From Thalassospira povalilytica (GTDB lineage: Bacteria > Pseudomonadota > Alphaproteobacteria > Rhodospirillales > Thalassospiraceae), in assembly GCF_002844235.1 (NCBI RefSeq), contig NZ_PGTS01000001.1, forward strand, positions 744,001 through 808,000: a stretch of 64,000 nt of DNA, given 5' to 3'. A program made the position numbers and the translations under genes. Positions 1 to 8,956 of the stretch are shown here, in pieces (position 1 is the first letter of the stretch; every line of letters starts with the position of its first letter). Under the pieces are notes generated by a model that searched no databases, had not been told where the DNA came from, and saw only the letters and a program-made list of their open reading frames with translations.

Positions 1-621
1 GGCCTTGGCCATGGCGATTTCGGCTTCGTCCTTGAAGAATTCGGTATGCGCGCCAACCACGGTGGTAATCAGGGCGACCGATGGTTTGACCATCTTGACC
101 AGCGGGCTGATTTCACCCGGATGGTTCATGCCGATTTCAAAAACACCATATTGCGCATCGACCGGAAGGGTCGCCAGACTGATCGGCACACCCCAGTGGT
201 TGTTGAAACTTGCCGGGCTGGCATGGGTTTTACCCTGCTGGGACAAAACATATTTAAGGGCTTCCTTGGTGCCGGTCTTGCCGACACTGCCGGTAATCGC
301 AACGATTTTTGCCGAACTGCGCGCACGACCTGCAAGGCCAAGGCGCACAAGCGCATCCATCGTGTCATCAACCAGAAGAACCTTGTCGCTATTGGTGATA
401 CCGTCGGTATCAGAAACCATGACGGCACTGGCACCGGCATCAAGGGCGGCCTGTGCAAATTTGTGCCCGTCGAAATTCGGGCCTTTAAGTGCGATGAAAA
501 GATCGCCTTTACTGACTTTTCGGCTGTCTATCGAGATCCCGGTAACCGCCCAGTTCCCGGTCGTTTTGCCACCGGTTGCGGTTTCGGCATCCTTTGCCGT
601 CCATAAAACAGCCTTTGTCAT
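1..621 (-). CDS. murF: UDP-N-acetylmuramoyl-tripeptide--D-alanyl-D-alanine ligase MurF, N-terminal part
   Basis: This cytoplasmic ATP-dependent Mur ligase adds D-Ala-D-Ala to UDP-MurNAc-tripeptide, the last soluble step in making the peptidoglycan precursor. I translated it from the minus strand. It opens MTKAVLWTAKDAETATGG, has the N-terminal Mur substrate-binding domain (SIDSRKVSKGDLFIAL), then the P-loop ITGSVGKTGTKE, and then FNNHWGVPISL and EIGMNHPGEI, which are typical of MurF. The reading frame is still open at base 1, so about 207 residues are present and the C-terminal half lies outside the window. The ATG at 621 lies 59 nt downstream of the murE stop in the same direction, as expected for the division/cell-wall operon. 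Confidence 0.95.
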   Translation of the reverse strand, partial: MTKAVLWTAKDAETATGGKTTGNWAVTGISIDSRKVSKGDLFIALKGPNFDGHKFAQAALDAGASAVMVSDTDGITNSDKVLLVDDTMDALVRLGLAGRARSSAKIVAITGSVGKTGTKEALKYVLSQQGKTHASPASFNNHWGVPISLATLPVDAQYGVFEIGMNHPGEISPLVKMVKPSVALITTVVGAHTEFFKDEAEIAMAKA

Positions 622-680
622 AACGTCACTTTCATTTCACTCAGGCCGTTACGGCCTGGGCGCCGTAACGGGAATTCAGG

Positions 681-2141
681 TCAATTGCCGCCTGCAAGGA
701 TGCTGCGGGCAACAGATGCATCGTCAAACGGAAGAACCGTATCACCGACAATTTGGCCTCTTTCATGGCCTTTTCCGGCGATAATAAGGACATCGTTACG
801 TTGCAGGATGCCAATGCCGCGTTTGATGGCCTCTGCCCGGTCGGCAATTTCAACCGCACCTTCGCATTTGGCCTTGATCGCCGCACGAATAAGGGCGGGA
901 TCTTCGCTGCGCGGGTTGTCATCGGTGATGATGGCGATATCGGCAAAGTCATGGGCAACGGCACCCATCAACGGGCGTTTGCCGGTGTCGCGGTCTCCGC
1001 CGGCACCAAATACACAAACGATGCGGCCTTTGCAATGCGGGCGCACAGCCTTGATCACGGTTTCAAGCGCATCAGGCGTATGGGCGTAATCGACAAATAC
1101 CGGTGCGCCAAAACTTGTCTTGCCCACCAGTTCCAGACGACCACGGACACCTTCAAGTTTTTCAAGCGCCAACACGGCCTGATCAAGATCGGCACCCGAT
1201 GCCACAACAACCGAAAGGGCCGCAAGGGCGTTCATCACCTGGAAGCTGCCCATCAGGGGAAGATGAATGCTGTATTCACCCTTGTTGGCCAGAAGCGTGA
1301 TTTTGGTGCCGGTGCTGTCCGGGGTTGCCTTGACCAGTTTGATGTCATCGGCATTCTGCCCGTAAGACAGAATATTCACGCCGCGCTTTTCACACATCTT
1401 TTTCAACAGCGCGAACTGTTCGACATCGGCATTCAGAACAGCAGTGCCGTCCGCCACCAGAAGGTCGGAAAACAGGCGTGCCTTGGCGGCAAAGTATTTT
1501 TCGAACGTGCCGTGATAATCAAGATGATCACGCGACAGGTTGGTAAAGGCCGCCACGGTGACCTTGACCCCGTCAAGACGATACTGGTCAAGTCCGTGCG
1601 AACTTGCTTCCATTGCGACATGGGTGACGCCGATGCCGCACATTTCATCAAGACTTTGGTGTAGGGCAACCGGGTCGGGGGTGGTCAGTGATCCGGGGAT
1701 CTTGGCGCCGGCGGCACGAATGCCAAGGGTGCCGATGGACCCCGACATATTGCCAAGGATCGTCCACAGCTGTTCGGTAAAGATCGCCGTTGATGTTTTG
1801 CCATTGGTTCCGGTGATCGCCGCAATATTTGCCGGCTGCTTGCCATAAAAGCGCGCGGCAAGCTGGGCATAGCGTTTGCGCGGATTTTCAACCGGGATAA
1901 GGGGAACTGTCGCGGCCGTCGGTCTTGGCGTGCCGTCCTTTGCCAGGATTGCGGCAGCCCCAAGTTTGATTGCATCAGCAATATATTTGGAACCATCGTC
2001 GCGGGCACCGGACAGGGCGGCAAACATATAGCCATCCTTCACGGTGCGTGAGTCTGCTGTCAGGCCCGTGATATTCGGGTCCTGTCCTTGGGCATGTTTC
2101 AATGCCGCCTGATCACCTGCCATGAGCTCAGAAAGACGCAA
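681..2141 (-). CDS. murE: UDP-N-acetylmuramoyl-L-alanyl-D-glutamate--2,6-diaminopimelate ligase MurE
   Basis: MurE adds meso-diaminopimelate to UDP-MurNAc-L-Ala-D-Glu in the cytoplasm. The P-loop TGTNGKT is at about residues 110-116. DNPR at about 408-411 is the signature of enzymes that take meso-DAP rather than lysine, so a Gram-negative-type cell wall is expected. I prefer a TTG start at 2141, giving an N-terminus (M)RLSELMAGD like other MurE proteins and about 486 residues. It has an AGGGGGA ribosome site about 8 nt upstream and overlaps the end of ftsI by 14 nt. An ATG at 2123, 4 nt after the ftsI stop, is the alternative start. It is co-directional with ftsI and murF. Confidence 0.95.
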   Translation of the reverse strand: MRLSELMAGDQAALKHAQGQDPNITGLTADSRTVKDGYMFAALSGARDDGSKYIADAIKLGAAAILAKDGTPRPTAATVPLIPVENPRKRYAQLAARFYGKQPANIAAITGTNGKTSTAIFTEQLWTILGNMSGSIGTLGIRAAGAKIPGSLTTPDPVALHQSLDEMCGIGVTHVAMEASSHGLDQYRLDGVKVTVAAFTNLSRDHLDYHGTFEKYFAAKARLFSDLLVADGTAVLNADVEQFALLKKMCEKRGVNILSYGQNADDIKLVKATPDSTGTKITLLANKGEYSIHLPLMGSFQVMNALAALSVVVASGADLDQAVLALEKLEGVRGRLELVGKTSFGAPVFVDYAHTPDALETVIKAVRPHCKGRIVCVFGAGGDRDTGKRPLMGAVAHDFADIAIITDDNPRSEDPALIRAAIKAKCEGAVEIADRAEAIKRGIGILQRNDVLIIAGKGHERGQIVGDTVLPFDDASVARSILAGGN

Positions 2142-3846
2142 GTTTGCGTTCCCCCTTGCGAAGTTCGATCTGCAGCGCTTGCTCGATCTCCGGCGCCTTC
2201 GCATTCGCCGGTTCAATGCCCAAAAGGGGAGCAATACGTGTCACAACCTTGCCAACCGCAGGGGCGGACACCCAACCTGCTGTGGCAAATCCATAAGTTT
2301 CTTTGGTGCCTTTGGGCTCGTCCAGCGTCACCAGAACCACATATTTCGGGTCCTGCATCGGGAAGGCGGCGACAAAGGTCGACATGCGGGCGTTCTTGAC
2401 ATAGCGCCCGTTCACAAGTTTTTCCGAGGTGCCGGTCTTCCCGCCAAGGAAGTAGCCGGCAACTTCGGCCTTTTTGCCGGAACCTTCGGTGACAACCAGT
2501 CGCATCAGGCGACGCAGCTGTTCCGAAGTTTTCTGGGAAAACACACGTTCGCCGGCCGGTGCACCATCCTGTTTAAGGATCGTGGACGGGCGGCGGATAC
2601 CACCATTGACGATGGTTGAAATGCCATTGACGACCTGAAGCGGGGTGACAGCCAAACCATGACCGAACGAAATCGTCATGGTGTTCACTTCGCGCCACGG
2701 ATTGGGCACAAGCGGCCCGCCGACTTCCGGAAGCTCGATTTCCGGTTTGTCGAGCATGCCAAGCTTTTTCAGGTATTTTTTCTGGTTCTCGCCGCCAAAG
2801 GCCATCGCCATGCGCGCCGATCCGATGTTGGAACTGTGGACCAGAATTTCCGGTACCGTCAGCCAGCGGTTTTCAGCGTGGTAATCGCGGATCGAGAAAC
2901 GCGCAATCCGCAGCGGTTCGGTCGCATCGTAAACCGAATTGAGTGTCGATGTGCCGGTTTCAAGGGCGATGGCGGTGTTAAACAGTTTGAAAACCGACCC
3001 CATTTCATAAACGCCAAGGGTCGACCGGTTGAACCGTGCATCTGCCGGGGCCTGACCCGGGCGATGGGGATCAAAATTCGGAAGTGACGTCATCGCGATG
3101 ACTTCACCGGTATAGACATCCATGACAAGACCTGCAGCGCCCACCGCGCTATAGGTCTCCATCGCGTTTTCGACTTCTTCTTCGAGTGCGAATTGCACAC
3201 GGGTATCAAGCGACAGCTGAAGCGGGCCGTTATTGATGCGCAACTCGTTATCGAATTCGCGTTCGGCGCCAGCAATGCCGTTATTGTCGATGTCGGTAAA
3301 GCCAAGCACGTGCGAGAACAGCCGCCCATGCGGATACACTCGGCGTTCCTCGCGCTGGAAATTCAGACCGGGAATGCCAAGCGAGTTGACTTCATATTGC
3401 TGTTCAGGCGTCAGGTTACGGCGCAGCCATACGAATGCCTTGCGCGAGCTCAGATGCCGGATCAGGGTATCACGATCAAGATCGGGCAAAACCGTCAACA
3501 AAAGATCGGCAGACTCAACCGGGTCCTTTACCACGCGGGCATCGGCATAAAGCGAGTTGGTCGGAAGATCGGTGGCAAGCAACAGGCCGTTGCGATCAAT
3601 GATGTCGGCGCGTTCGGTTTTAAGTTCGCGCGCATCGGTACCCGATGCCACAGCCGGTTCGTTGCCCTGGCGCAAGACCGATGCGTCTACCAGGCCATAG
3701 GTGATCCAGCAAAAACCGATGATGAACATCGCGCCGGTGATGAAAATACGGTTGCGGGCCGTTTCAAGTGCAAGACGTTCACGCTGATCGGGCCCCAGTT
3801 CCGGACGGTCACCACGCAGCCAGTATGAGAAACGGGTAAAGCTCAT
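2128..3846 (-). CDS. ftsI: Septal peptidoglycan transpeptidase FtsI (PBP3)
   Basis: This class B penicillin-binding protein cross-links septal peptidoglycan in the periplasm as part of the divisome. It is 572 residues long with one membrane segment near residues 33-52. The PBP dimerisation region follows, with the RGxI-like DIIDRNG near residue 81. The transpeptidase domain has all three active-site motifs: SVFK (284-287, nucleophile Ser284), SSN (338-340) and KTG (470-472). It overlaps ftsL upstream by ATGA and murE downstream, so the three are probably translationally coupled. The order mraZ-rsmH-ftsL-ftsI-murE-murF is the standard one for this cluster. Confidence 0.97.
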   Translation of the reverse strand: MSFTRFSYWLRGDRPELGPDQRERLALETARNRIFITGAMFIIGFCWITYGLVDASVLRQGNEPAVASGTDARELKTERADIIDRNGLLLATDLPTNSLYADARVVKDPVESADLLLTVLPDLDRDTLIRHLSSRKAFVWLRRNLTPEQQYEVNSLGIPGLNFQREERRVYPHGRLFSHVLGFTDIDNNGIAGAEREFDNELRINNGPLQLSLDTRVQFALEEEVENAMETYSAVGAAGLVMDVYTGEVIAMTSLPNFDPHRPGQAPADARFNRSTLGVYEMGSVFKLFNTAIALETGTSTLNSVYDATEPLRIARFSIRDYHAENRWLTVPEILVHSSNIGSARMAMAFGGENQKKYLKKLGMLDKPEIELPEVGGPLVPNPWREVNTMTISFGHGLAVTPLQVVNGISTIVNGGIRRPSTILKQDGAPAGERVFSQKTSEQLRRLMRLVVTEGSGKKAEVAGYFLGGKTGTSEKLVNGRYVKNARMSTFVAAFPMQDPKYVVLVTLDEPKGTKETYGFATAGWVSAPAVGKVVTRIAPLLGIEPANAKAPEIEQALQIELRKGERKLASF

Positions 3847-4271
3847 TGCGCACCCCCGGTCTCGGCGACTGATGGCGCGTCCACAATCATGGTTTCGGCA
3901 GCCTCGGCATAGGCGCGATCGCCCGGACGCGGGCGGGGTACAGGCATGAAGGCAACTGCTTCGCCGAACTTGTCGATGCGGTATTGATGCATGTCGGAAT
4001 CTTCGGGCAGATCATCGATGCTGGCCATTTGCAGCACTTCGATCTGGGCCAGGCTAAGATATTCGCGCGAAAGCTTTTCGATCCGTTCCGGATTGTTCAG
4101 GTAGCTCCATTCCGCTTCAAGCACGTGGATGCTTTCCTGTTCGGCCAGAATGTCGGACTGGATTTCCGCATAATGCTTTTCGAGGCGTTCGACTTCGTGG
4201 CTGACCCAATAGGTGCCAGCGCCAATCAAAATGGTCAGGAACAGGCCGATAATTGTTACCGCACGGGTCAT
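3843..4271 (-). CDS. ftsL: Cell division protein FtsL-like
   Basis: This is a small bitopic membrane protein of 142 residues. It has a short cytoplasmic start, one transmembrane helix (about residues 5-22, VTIIGLFLTILIGAGTYWV) and a periplasmic coiled-coil-like stretch rich in E, L and Q (HEVERLEKHYAEIQSDI). FtsL bridges FtsB/FtsQ and FtsW/FtsI in the divisome. Its sequence is poorly conserved, so the call rests on size, topology and its place between rsmH and ftsI, overlapping each by 4 nt. The tail after about residue 95 (PVPRPRPGDRAYAEAAE) is proline- and alanine-rich and probably disordered. Confidence 0.88.
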   Translation of the reverse strand: MTRAVTIIGLFLTILIGAGTYWVSHEVERLEKHYAEIQSDILAEQESIHVLEAEWSYLNNPERIEKLSREYLSLAQIEVLQMASIDDLPEDSDMHQYRIDKFGEAVAFMPVPRPRPGDRAYAEAAETMIVDAPSVAETGGAQ

Positions 4272-5254
4272 TTCGGACCTCCGTGCTTGTTGGCTGGCTG
4301 ATCATTGCGGGCAACAGCACGCAGCTTTGCCGACCGGGCGCGCGGGTTGGCACGAATTTCGTCTTTTTGGCCGGTCACCGCCTTGCGGGTGATGGTCGTA
4401 AAGGTCGGTGTGGCGACTTCCGGCTCACCGGGCAGGCGGCGCGACATTTTCTTGGGATCGCCCGAACGCGCCTTCATGAATGTTTTGACCAGGCGGTCTT
4501 CGAGCGAATGGAAAGTCACAACCACCAAACGTCCGCCCGGCTTTAACAGTGTTTCGGCCGCATCCATCGCACGTTCAAGCTCGCCAAGCTCGTCATTCAC
4601 ATAGATGCGCAATGCCTGGAACGTGCGGGTGGCCGGGTCAATGCCGTCCTTGGATTTGCGCACGACCGAGCGCACAGCACGGGCAAGCTGTGATGTGGTT
4701 GTAAACGGCTCATCTGCGCGCATCTCGATGATCTTGCGGGCAACCTTGCGCGATGCCCGTTCCTCGCCATAACGATAGATGACATTGGCAATGTCTTCTT
4801 CTTCGGCGGTATTGACGAAATCGGCCGCAGTGGGGCCAGACATCGACATGCGCATATCAAGCGGGCCGTCTTCGCGGAATGAAAAGCCGCGATCGGCCTG
4901 ATCAAGCTGCATTGACGACACGCCGATATCGAGAACGATACCATCGACCTGTTCGGGGCCAGCGGCCGGGATCAGGCGACCCATATCGCCAAAGCATCCT
5001 TCGACCATGTGGAAACGGCCGTCATATTCGGCTTCAAGTTTCCGGCCGGTTGCAACCGCACTCGGGTCGCGATCAATGCCATAAAGCTCGCATTTCGCGG
5101 AATCAAGAATGGCGCGGGAGTAACCGCCTGCGCCAAAGGTGCCATCGACCATGATTTCGCCGTCACACGGTGCAAGAGCGTCAAGCACCTCACGAAGCAG
5201 GACCGGCTTGTGCGGGCGATCTTCGGTGGCGAAACGGATGTCCTTGTCGCTCAT
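4268..5254 (-). CDS. rsmH: 16S rRNA (cytosine(1402)-N(4))-methyltransferase RsmH
   Basis: RsmH (MraW) methylates N4 of C1402 in the ribosomal P site of 16S rRNA using S-adenosylmethionine. The protein is 328 residues, normal for the family. Visible family motifs are HKPVLLREVLDAL at the N-terminus, the SAM-binding glycine motif DGTFGAGGYSRAIL, LDIGVSSMQLDQADRGFSF, and GGRLVVVTFHSLEDRLVK near the C-terminal third. The ATG at 5254 overlaps the mraZ stop by 4 nt and follows a GGAGGA ribosome site inside mraZ. It is co-transcribed with mraZ and ftsL. Confidence 0.97.
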   Translation of the reverse strand: MSDKDIRFATEDRPHKPVLLREVLDALAPCDGEIMVDGTFGAGGYSRAILDSAKCELYGIDRDPSAVATGRKLEAEYDGRFHMVEGCFGDMGRLIPAAGPEQVDGIVLDIGVSSMQLDQADRGFSFREDGPLDMRMSMSGPTAADFVNTAEEEDIANVIYRYGEERASRKVARKIIEMRADEPFTTTSQLARAVRSVVRKSKDGIDPATRTFQALRIYVNDELGELERAMDAAETLLKPGGRLVVVTFHSLEDRLVKTFMKARSGDPKKMSRRLPGEPEVATPTFTTITRKAVTGQKDEIRANPRARSAKLRAVARNDQPANKHGGPK

Positions 5255-5754
5255 GATGCGTCCTCCTCGTTCGGGGTGCCGGGACGTGCACCTTTAGGGA
5301 GTTCGTTCATCGGTTTGAGCTTGAGCGTCGCACCACGATTAAGCGTGCGGGTCCGGCTGGCTTCTTGCAGGGGCTTGAAGATGTCCGGGTTCCACAGGCG
5401 GAAGGTGCGACCACGGCCGACAAAGGCGACCTGATCTTCGATACGGGCAAATTCGATCAATTCAGCGGGCAGAATGATACGACCTTCGCCGTCATAAGGA
5501 AGCATATGCGAGGAGCCAAGGATGGTGTCTGCCAGATCGTCGGCCTCGTCAGAGAACATATCAAGTTCATCAAGCGACGCGGCGATGCGTTCCATGTGGC
5601 TGTGGCTGCAACCTTCGAGCGCGCATTCCTTGTGGGATTGATACAGGTAGATACCGGCGAATTCTTCCATCTCAAGGGCCGCACGGAACCGTTTGGGGAC
5701 GGATACGCGTCCCTTCCGGTCCAGCTTGTGAATGTGCGTCCCTGTGAACAGCAC
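5251..5754 (-). CDS. mraZ: Transcriptional regulator MraZ
   Basis: MraZ is a DNA-binding protein with two SpoVT/AbrB-like halves. In E. coli it represses its own operon by binding TGGGN direct repeats. Here it is 167 residues, with one half around HKLDRKGRVSVPKRFR (about 10-25) and the second around YDGEGRIILPAELIEFA (about 88-104). The C-terminal tail after about 140 is longer than in the E. coli protein and rich in R, T and K. The start is a GTG at 5754, preceded by AGGGGA with 8-nt spacing; an out-of-frame ATG lies between them. It is the first gene of the division/cell-wall operon and sits downstream of a dense array of candidate self-binding sites. Confidence 0.95.
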   Translation of the reverse strand: MLFTGTHIHKLDRKGRVSVPKRFRAALEMEEFAGIYLYQSHKECALEGCSHSHMERIAASLDELDMFSDEADDLADTILGSSHMLPYDGEGRIILPAELIEFARIEDQVAFVGRGRTFRLWNPDIFKPLQEASRTRTLNRGATLKLKPMNELPKGARPGTPNEEDAS

Positions 5755-5874
5755 TTCGCCATTCCCCTGATCAAAAGTCCGATTTCAAAGTTCGACGTGA
5801 ACAGGTCCGCCTCAACGGCCGGTCGATGTTTGAAATGGATATGCCCCGCATGGCACAGAATTTATGCCTGCTTA

Positions 5875-6125
5875 TGGGGTATCATGGGAAATGATGGGGG
5901 TCAATGGGATTTGATGGGGTCAAATGTGACGATTTGGTGTGTTTCTGCGGATTCTGCGGTACATGCGAAAAGCCTGAATTCCCTCAAAAACACATTGAAT
6001 CACGGTCTTATCCATCTTCTGCCCATAAAATCCCAATTCGGTTCCATGGGAACCCATGAGGCGACCATAAAAAGACCCGATCCATGGGTTTTGATGGTCG
6101 GATCGAAAATTGGAATATGATGGGG
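5875..6125. promoter_or_regulatory. Array of MraZ-type TGGGN boxes with 10-bp period
   Basis: On the plus strand TGGGR occurs at 5875, 5885, 5895, 5905 and 5915, each separated by exactly 5 nt, followed in register by degenerate TGTGA (5925) and TGGTG (5935). A further group on the plus strand is TGGGT 6085, TGGTC 6095, TGGAA 6111 and TGGGG 6121. On the minus strand, boxes read at 6021-6025, 6031-6035, 6042-6046 and 6052-6056. This matches the TGGGN-N5 direct repeats reported as E. coli MraZ sites. The array fills the 571-nt gap between mraZ (minus) and the EF-hand gene (plus), in which I see no gene. Confidence 0.75.
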
Positions 6126-6325
6126 CGTTCGAAGACAATTTGCGATTTGGCTCCCAATCGGGTTTGATGCGCGGGCGAACTCCTGCAAAATGTCGGGACG
6201 GTATTTCCGGAAACCCGGGGCGTTTTACGTCTTGTGATGCCCGGATGGTTTCCGGATATGCAGTAGCAAGACCGATCAGATATTTGGTCAAATACTGGCG
6301 CGGGGCTGCGTCAGTGAAATGAAGG

Positions 6326-7099
6326 ATGCGATTGTTGCGGATAAAAGCTGCCATTGTGTTAATGGGTTGCATGGTTTGTGCCGGAATATCAGGGACCTTT
6401 TTCGCATGGCCCGGTGTTGTCGGGGATGCCCGTGCGCAAGGATTGACCATGGACAAGGCCGGCGGCAGCAGTTCCTCGCCCGAGGTGACGTCACCGCAAA
6501 TGCGCGAACTTTTGCCGCTGATCATGAAGCAGCTTCAAAATAATCCGGAACTGATGTCGCAATTTGGACTGGGCGGGCTTTCGGGGCTGGGGGCGCTTGA
6601 TGGTGCTGCGGGTTTGTCGGGTGATGCCGGAACCGGGACTGCCAATATCCCGGGGCTCAATGACGCAATTGCCAAGGCCCTTGCCCAAAAAAATGGTGCG
6701 ACGGGTGGCGTACCGGCAGGCATTCCCGAACAGGTAAAGCTTTACCGCGAACAATATCATCCGGTCGATATTGATCAGGATGGCCGTATCAGTGCTGACG
6801 AAGCCGCATCCTATTCAAGCTGGATGTTCAGGCGGCGTGACATCAATGGCGACAGTGTTCTGGTGGCACGCGAATTTGCCGCAGTTGAACAATTGCCCGG
6901 AACGGCCGATGCCAATCGCCAGCGGCTGCGCACCGAAAGCCGGCGTCTGGAATTATTGTTTCCGACATATGATGCAAACAACGACCAGATGATCAGCAAG
7001 GATGAGTTCCTTGATCAGGTGCGTGTTGCTTATGACAAAAAACGCGGAACCGATCCCGACATTGATCCGTTTTCATTCCAGACGGTTCTGCCATTCTGA
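6326..7099 (+). CDS. Secreted EF-hand domain protein
   Basis: This predicted exported protein of 257 residues has three calcium-binding EF-hand loops: DIDQDGRISADE (about 148-159), DINGDSVLVARE (172-183) and DANNDQMISKDE (216-227). The first and third keep the usual D-x-D/N-x-D-G-like ligand pattern; in the second and third the conserved glycine is replaced. The N-terminus (RIKAAIVLMGCMVCAG, then a small-residue stretch ending DARAQG) looks like a Sec signal peptide cleaved after about residue 38. Residues 45-115 are low complexity, rich in G, L and A. The specific function is unknown. It is transcribed away from the mraZ operon across the shared box array. The ribosome site is poor, GAAGG abutting the ATG, so the start is uncertain. 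Confidence 0.85.
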   Translation: MRLLRIKAAIVLMGCMVCAGISGTFFAWPGVVGDARAQGLTMDKAGGSSSSPEVTSPQMRELLPLIMKQLQNNPELMSQFGLGGLSGLGALDGAAGLSGDAGTGTANIPGLNDAIAKALAQKNGATGGVPAGIPEQVKLYREQYHPVDIDQDGRISADEAASYSSWMFRRRDINGDSVLVAREFAAVEQLPGTADANRQRLRTESRRLELLFPTYDANNDQMISKDEFLDQVRVAYDKKRGTDPDIDPFSFQTVLPF

Positions 7100-7193
7100 C
7101 TGGTGACAGAATTGCAATGGAAACACCATATGACAGCAAAGCAATAATCTGGCATCCGTATCACGCGGCAAGCCGGTCAGGATGGAGAAGCTA

Positions 7194-8288
7194 ATGGATA
7201 CCAACGAATTTTTCGCCCCTTTCCGGGCAACGGCGGATGACGGCAACAGCGCGGATGCCGCAGTTGCCGACAATGTTGGTGTCGAAAACGGTGAACCGGC
7301 GGCAACCACCGCGCAAGCACCAGCAAAAATCACGGCCAATGCGCTGGGCAAGACAACATCGACCGCGACCAAACAGGATGGTGGCAAGGCTGATCGGACG
7401 CCTGTCTGGATTGACCTGTTGTCGCCAACGCCTGACGAAATCCACGATATCGAGGAACGCTTCGGGATCGAGGTGCCGACCCGCGAAGAAATGCAGGAGA
7501 TCGAGCTGTCATCGCGTCTGTATGACGAAGAGGGCGCACTTTTCATGACGGTTTCGGTTCTGACCCGGGCGACCACGGATGCGCCGCAAACAACGGCCGT
7601 GACTTTTATCCTGGTCAAGAAAACGCTGATTACCCTGCGCTATGCCGATCCGGTTCCCTTCAAGACATTTATCCGCCGGGTCAAACGCAGCCCGTCACTT
7701 GCCAACAGTGCCGAGGCGGTGCTGTTTGGTTTGCTTGAGCAGATTGTCGACCGTCTGGCCGATTTGATGGAACAGACAGCAACCGATCTTGAAAACCTGT
7801 CCAATCAGGTGTTTGCAAGCCCCGAAGACATTGCCTCGGATCAGGATCACCGTGAAACCCTTCGTCAGATCGGGCGTACCGGCAACCTGTCTGGCAAGGC
7901 CAAGGACAGCTTGCTGAACCTGCATCGTCTTGGCTTGTTCCTGTCGACCCAGACGCGCCTGAAAAAGGATGCGAAGGCGCGGCTCAAAGTGATTTCGCGC
8001 GATATCGTGTCGATCACCGAACATGCCAACTTCATCGCCAACAAGGTCACCTTCCTGCTTGATGCGACCCTTGGTATGATCAGTCTTGAACAGAACAATA
8101 TCATCAAGATTTTCTCGGTCGCAGCCGCGGCGTTCCTGCCCCCAACCCTGATCGCCAGCATTTATGGCATGAACTTCGAATTCATGCCGGAACTGGGATG
8201 GGAATTCGGCTATCCGGTCGCCATCGGTTTGATGATCCTGTCCGCGGTTTTGCCGCTTTGGTATTTCAAGCGCAAAGGCTGGCTCTGA
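7194..8288 (+). CDS. corA: CorA family magnesium/divalent cation transporter
   Basis: This inner-membrane channel carries Mg2+ and possibly Co2+/Ni2+. The 364-residue protein has a long acidic cytoplasmic domain, beginning with a low-complexity A/T-rich stretch (about 10-60), then the CorA alpha/beta funnel (PVWIDLLSPTPDEI). Two C-terminal transmembrane helices follow, with the defining YGMN motif after the first (IASIYGMNFEFMPELGW). The C-terminus is basic (YFKRKGWL). I chose the ATG at 7194 over one at 7182 because GGAGAAG sits 4-10 nt before it. The 94-nt gap from the EF-hand gene suggests a separate promoter. Confidence 0.95.
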   Translation: MDTNEFFAPFRATADDGNSADAAVADNVGVENGEPAATTAQAPAKITANALGKTTSTATKQDGGKADRTPVWIDLLSPTPDEIHDIEERFGIEVPTREEMQEIELSSRLYDEEGALFMTVSVLTRATTDAPQTTAVTFILVKKTLITLRYADPVPFKTFIRRVKRSPSLANSAEAVLFGLLEQIVDRLADLMEQTATDLENLSNQVFASPEDIASDQDHRETLRQIGRTGNLSGKAKDSLLNLHRLGLFLSTQTRLKKDAKARLKVISRDIVSITEHANFIANKVTFLLDATLGMISLEQNNIIKIFSVAAAAFLPPTLIASIYGMNFEFMPELGWEFGYPVAIGLMILSAVLPLWYFKRKGWL

Positions 8289-8388
8289 TCATTTGGCAAT
8301 ATTGGTGGGGTGTTTGTCATTTGCGCCAGACAAATTGCTGCTAAAGTCTGTGCCCTGATCTTCCCGTATTGTTATCGGAGCCCCACCC

Positions 8389-8937
8389 ATGACCCGAACC
8401 GCCCTGATCCTGATTGATTGGCAGCAAGGATTTGATGATCTTTCCTATTGGGGGAACCGCAATAACCCCGATGCCGAAACCAATGCAGTGCGGTTATTGA
8501 CCCATTGGCGCGCAAACGCCTGGCCGGTTATTCATGTCAAACACAACTCGACCGAGCCACAATCGCGGTTGCATCCTGATCATCGCGGAAATGCCTTCAA
8601 GGCGGCACTCGCACCGATGGAGGGCGAGGCGGTCTATGGCAAAAACGTCAATTCGGCCTTTATCGGAACAAGTCTTGAGGCGGACCTGCGCGCACAGGGG
8701 ATTTCAAAACTGGTGCTATGCGGGATCACGACCGACCATTGTGTGAATACTAGTACACGGATGGCCGGGAATCTTGGCTTTGATGTTGTCATCGCCGCGG
8801 ATGCCTGTGCGACCTTTGATCGAAGCCTGCCTGACGGGCGGGAATTTCCGGCGGAACTGGTGCATGATGTGGCACTGGCAAGCCTGAATGGTGAGTTCGC
8901 AACCGTCAAAAATGTTGACCAGATCATAGCTTCGTGA
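8389..8937 (+). CDS. Isochorismatase-fold cysteine hydrolase
   Basis: This is a 182-residue cytosolic hydrolase of the isochorismatase-like superfamily, which includes nicotinamidases, N-carbamoyl amidohydrolases and isochorismatases. The catalytic triad is readable: Asp10 (ALILIDWQQGF), Lys85 (VYGKNVNSAF) and Cys118 (CGITTDHCVNTSTRMA), with the GITTDxCV signature that places the nucleophile. The insert after residue 145 (ATFDRSLPDGREFPAE) is common in uncharacterised bacterial members. The substrate cannot be assigned from sequence. It stands alone, 100 nt after corA, and is followed by a palindromic site and a PPOX gene. Confidence 0.9.
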   Translation: MTRTALILIDWQQGFDDLSYWGNRNNPDAETNAVRLLTHWRANAWPVIHVKHNSTEPQSRLHPDHRGNAFKAALAPMEGEAVYGKNVNSAFIGTSLEADLRAQGISKLVLCGITTDHCVNTSTRMAGNLGFDVVIAADACATFDRSLPDGREFPAELVHDVALASLNGEFATVKNVDQIIAS

Positions 8938-8956
8938 CCGGGGTGCTGATCGGTAA

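Noticed and set aside
5920..6525. A minus-strand frame in the mraZ upstream region
   Set aside because: It runs through the TGGGN array and antisense to the EF-hand gene, lacks a ribosome site and shows no domain.
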